From Macrobrachium rosenbergii (taxonomy: Eukaryota; Arthropoda; Malacostraca; Decapoda; Palaemonidae): a stretch of 64,000 nt of DNA. This document shows positions 61,621 through 64,000 of the stretch, in pieces. Position numbers and translations under genes: made by a program. Location: contig NC_089749.1 in assembly GCF_040412425.1 (NCBI RefSeq), positions 37,439,070 to 37,503,069 on the forward strand. Direction: 5' to 3'. Position 1 is the stretch's first letter. Every line of letters starts with the position of its first letter. Below the pieces are notes generated by a model. It had not been told where the DNA came from. It ran no database searches and saw only the letters and a list, made by a program, of their open reading frames with translations.

Positions 61621-63920
61621 TCGACCTCACCGTCAACCCACAGCACGACCTCAACGCAAGAGACGCATGGAGCATGGTCGTGGACCTCCTGTCACTGCCA
61701 GATTTCGACGGCACGAAAAAGCGACAGGAAATAAGCCTGTCGCGGGAGATCTACCTTCGCCAGCTCCTCCCGGAGGTCCGCACCCAGATTCCTCACCCCT
61801 ACACCATGCCTCTCGACGACCTCATCGAAACGGCGCAGCACCTCACGGACAGCGTGCAGGCCACACAGCGGCTAAAAGCGCCCACACAGTCGGTCAGCTC
61901 TGTCCAGCCAGAAGAAGAAGTGGAGCAGGGCGTCAACGCCGTCGCCAGGAGCCGTCCACCGACCCACAACAAATGGAGTTCCCCGGGCCTCTGTCGCTAC
62001 CACAAGTGGTTCGGCAAGGACGCCCGAAACTGCCTGCCGCCCTGCTTGTTCGTCCGTTCAAAAAAACAGGGGTGGCGGCGGCCAGCAGGACAAACCGCCA
62101 TGGCAACCGAAAAACCCAGGGGCCCAGAACCAGTAGGTTTCTATGTCCGCGACACCGTCTCCGGCAGGATGATGCTGGTCGACACAGGGGCCTTCAGATC
62201 GATCTTCCCGGCATCCAGGGAGGACCGCAGCCAGAAACCAGACCCGGCCACCTTCCTGACGGCCGCCAACGGATCCCCCATCCTCTCCTACAGCACCAGG
62301 CCCCTGTCGATCTCCATCCTTGGCCAAAATTACTCCTGGGACTTCATCGTCGCAGACATAGGAACCACGCTTCTGGGGGCCGACTTCCTGGCGCACTTCG
62401 GCCTGCTAGTCGACGTGAGACGTAAGTGCCTCCTCGATACTGACTCCTGCTGGTCCCTCCCATTAACAGCGGGTCCTAAGGCACCCACCATCAGCTCCGT
62501 CGCCCCCCACCAGTATGCACACCTGCTGACGGAGTTCCCCGAAGTTTTCAAGCCCGAACTTCGACAAGTCCCCGGGGCCCCAGCCAAACATGGCATATAC
62601 CATCACATAACAACTAAAGGCCCCCCGACACATGCGAAGTTCCGTAGGCTTCCCCCACAGCGCCTGCAGGAGGCGAAGAAGGCATTCGCAGAGATGGAGC
62701 GGATGGGAATCTGCAGAAAGGCCTCCAGCCCGTGGGCCTCCCCCCTACACATGGTGCAGAAACCAGACGGCTCCTGGAGACCTTGCGGCGACTACAGACG
62801 TCTCAACATTGCAACGGAGCCCGACCACTACCCTTTGCCCAACATGCAGGACCTCACGGCCTCCTTTCACGGAGCCAACGTATTCACTAAATTGGACCTT
62901 CTTAAATCATACTTTCAGGTACCTGTCGCACCAGAGGATATACCAAAGACCGCCATCATCACGCCGTTCGCCTTCTCCACCTTCAGATTGAGGAACGCCG
63001 GGGCGACATTCCAGCGGCTCATGGACAGCATCCTCAGGGACCTGAAATTCTGCGTCCGCTACGTTGATGACATCCTCATATTTTCCAGGTCTCTCAGTGA
63101 ACACCAAAGGCACATCAGGGCAGTCCTGCGGCGCCTCCAAGAGAACGGCCTCGTCGTCCGTTTTGACAAGTGCACCTTCGGCATCCAGAAGGCAGACTTC
63201 CTGGGCCACGAGGTATCCCCGGCAGGTGTCCGCCCACTCACGTCAAAGGTAGCAGCCGTAACCAGGTTCCCAACCCCCACCTCCGTCAAGGCCGTCCAGG
63301 AGTTCCTCGGGATGGTGAACTTCTACAGGCGGTTCATCCCCGGGATCGCACACACCACAGCCCCCCTGACGGAAGTTCTCAAAGGCCAACCAAAGTCCCT
63401 GTCTTGGGGACCCAGCCAGCAGCAGGCCTTCTCCCTGACGAAGGGCGCCCTCGCCAAGGCAACCGCCTTGGCACACCAGGATCCCAAGGCCCCTCTCCAG
63501 CTGACGACGGATGCCAGTAACGTCACCTGTGGTGCTGTCCTGGAGCAGGTCATCAACAGCGCCCCCCAGCCCATCGCCTTCTTCAGCAAGAAATTCAATC
63601 CCGCAGAGACCTGCTACATCACCTTCGATAGGGAACTCTGCGCTATGTACCGCGCAGTCCGGCACTTCAAGTTCCTCCTGGAGGGGACGCCCTTCACAAT
63701 CTTCACGGACCACCAACCATTGGTTAATGCCTTCACGAAGCAGGGGGACGCATGGTCTTCCAGGCAGCAGCGCCACCTCTCAGCCATAGCCGAATTCACC
63801 TGCTCCATCAGGTACCTCCCGGCAGAAAAACCCTGTAGCAGACGCCCTCTCCAGAGTCGAGTTGAATGCAGTGCAGCTCGGAGTAAACTACCAAGACCTC
63901 GCCAGAGAACAGGCCGCTGA
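61584..63920 (+). CDS. pol: Element D Gag C-terminus-protease-RT-RNase H
   Basis: 778 codons in one frame. The first ATG is internal to Gag, not a true start. Order: capsid-like region; CHCC knuckle C137, H140, C150, C154; aspartic protease motif VDTGA (D200) closing at LLGADFLAHFGL. RT follows with RMGICRKASSPWASPLHMV, KLDLLKSYFQVPVAPEDIPK and YVDD (493-496), then the connection (YRRFIPGIAHTTAPL). RNase H has catalytic residues D643 (TTDAS), E684 (DRELCA) and D709 (FTDHQ). Gag and protease share a frame here because the A-run after the knuckle is one base longer than in C. A one-base shift at about 63825 moves the last part into another frame. It would make and process the particle and copy RNA into DNA. 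Confidence 0.9.
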   Translation: MLPTYRRRAAHAIDLTVNPQHDLNARDAWSMVVDLLSLPDFDGTKKRQEISLSREIYLRQLLPEVRTQIPHPYTMPLDDLIETAQHLTDSVQATQRLKAPTQSVSSVQPEEEVEQGVNAVARSRPPTHNKWSSPGLCRYHKWFGKDARNCLPPCLFVRSKKQGWRRPAGQTAMATEKPRGPEPVGFYVRDTVSGRMMLVDTGAFRSIFPASREDRSQKPDPATFLTAANGSPILSYSTRPLSISILGQNYSWDFIVADIGTTLLGADFLAHFGLLVDVRRKCLLDTDSCWSLPLTAGPKAPTISSVAPHQYAHLLTEFPEVFKPELRQVPGAPAKHGIYHHITTKGPPTHAKFRRLPPQRLQEAKKAFAEMERMGICRKASSPWASPLHMVQKPDGSWRPCGDYRRLNIATEPDHYPLPNMQDLTASFHGANVFTKLDLLKSYFQVPVAPEDIPKTAIITPFAFSTFRLRNAGATFQRLMDSILRDLKFCVRYVDDILIFSRSLSEHQRHIRAVLRRLQENGLVVRFDKCTFGIQKADFLGHEVSPAGVRPLTSKVAAVTRFPTPTSVKAVQEFLGMVNFYRRFIPGIAHTTAPLTEVLKGQPKSLSWGPSQQQAFSLTKGALAKATALAHQDPKAPLQLTTDASNVTCGAVLEQVINSAPQPIAFFSKKFNPAETCYITFDRELCAMYRAVRHFKFLLEGTPFTIFTDHQPLVNAFTKQGDAWSSRQQRHLSAIAEFTCSIRYLPAEKPCSRRPLQSRVECSAARSKLPRPRQRTGR

Positions 63921-64000
63921 CCCAGAAACCCCAGCCTACCGCACCGCCATCATGTCCCTTAAGTGGTGGGACGTGACCCTTGCCCCCAGAGACCCAAGTC
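63826..64000 (+). CDS. pol: Element D RNase H end and link to integrase (partial)
   Basis: After a frameshift at about 63825 the conserved text continues with PVADALSRVELNAVQLGV and DPETPAYRTAIMSLKWWDV, as at the RNase H-integrase link of A and B. It is open to the window end. Confidence 0.8.

Larger units (their letters stand above)
60643..64000 (+). mobile_element. CsRn1-like LTR retrotransposon, element D (runs past window end)
   Basis: 5' LTR, primer site, gag and most of pol. It belongs to the same clade as A-C but its LTR is clearly diverged and its coding part is the best kept. Integrase and the 3' LTR lie outside the window. Confidence 0.9.

Overview
This is a eukaryotic, intergenic-looking stretch. 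It has no bacterial-style operons and no convincing complete host gene. It holds long dinucleotide microsatellites ((GA)n, (AT)n, (TG)n, often 50-120 bp) and relics of at least seven kinds of transposable element. This mix points to an arthropod and probably a decapod crustacean: tRNA-Trp-primed CsRn1-like Ty3/gypsy elements with a CHCC Gag knuckle, Penelope-like elements, a tRNA-derived SINE with a (TG)n tail, and very dense microsatellites. That assignment is inference from element content.

Layout. Positions 1-3200 hold microsatellites and a 400-bp fold-back. A Harbinger DNA transposon spans 3205-11480, bounded by TTA target duplications. It carries a MADF-type gene on + and a broken transposase on -. 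It was later split by a CsRn1-like LTR retrotransposon (element A, 5766-9756). Element B (12589-16531) is a second CsRn1-like copy, cut off inside the integrase. Positions 17940-19600 hold a decayed gag-protease region from a different gypsy lineage. A DNA transposon with long terminal inverted repeats (25123-28959, flanked by GTCAG) encodes a broken multi-zinc-finger protein; a related, internally deleted copy lies in opposite orientation at about 45169-47956. I read the family as Academ-like. Positions 32260-34250 include a small piggyBac-like relic. Element C (35555-38062) is a third CsRn1-like copy, joined to an internally inverted Penelope endonuclease fragment. A larger Penelope-like element lies on - at about 40300-42530. 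Fragments of two non-LTR retrotransposons (about 44000-44600 on -, 50754-52944 on +) and a scrambled gypsy relic (53130-55230) follow. Positions 57065-60356 are mostly featureless, apart from one ORF with splice-like borders (59172-59411) that is the best candidate for a host exon. Element D (60643 to the window end) is the least damaged CsRn1-like copy and sits head-to-head with a truncated LTR of the same family.

The genes act as parasites rather than as a pathway. The CsRn1-like copies share LTR signals (TATA box, AATAAA, and a conserved TGACCTCAGGTCA palindrome), a Trp-tRNA primer site and a Gag-PR-RT-RNaseH-IN order, but each copy is broken in its own way. The two Academ-like copies and the nested Harbinger/CsRn1 insertion give a relative history of invasions. 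All family names rest on motifs read by eye; no database search was possible.
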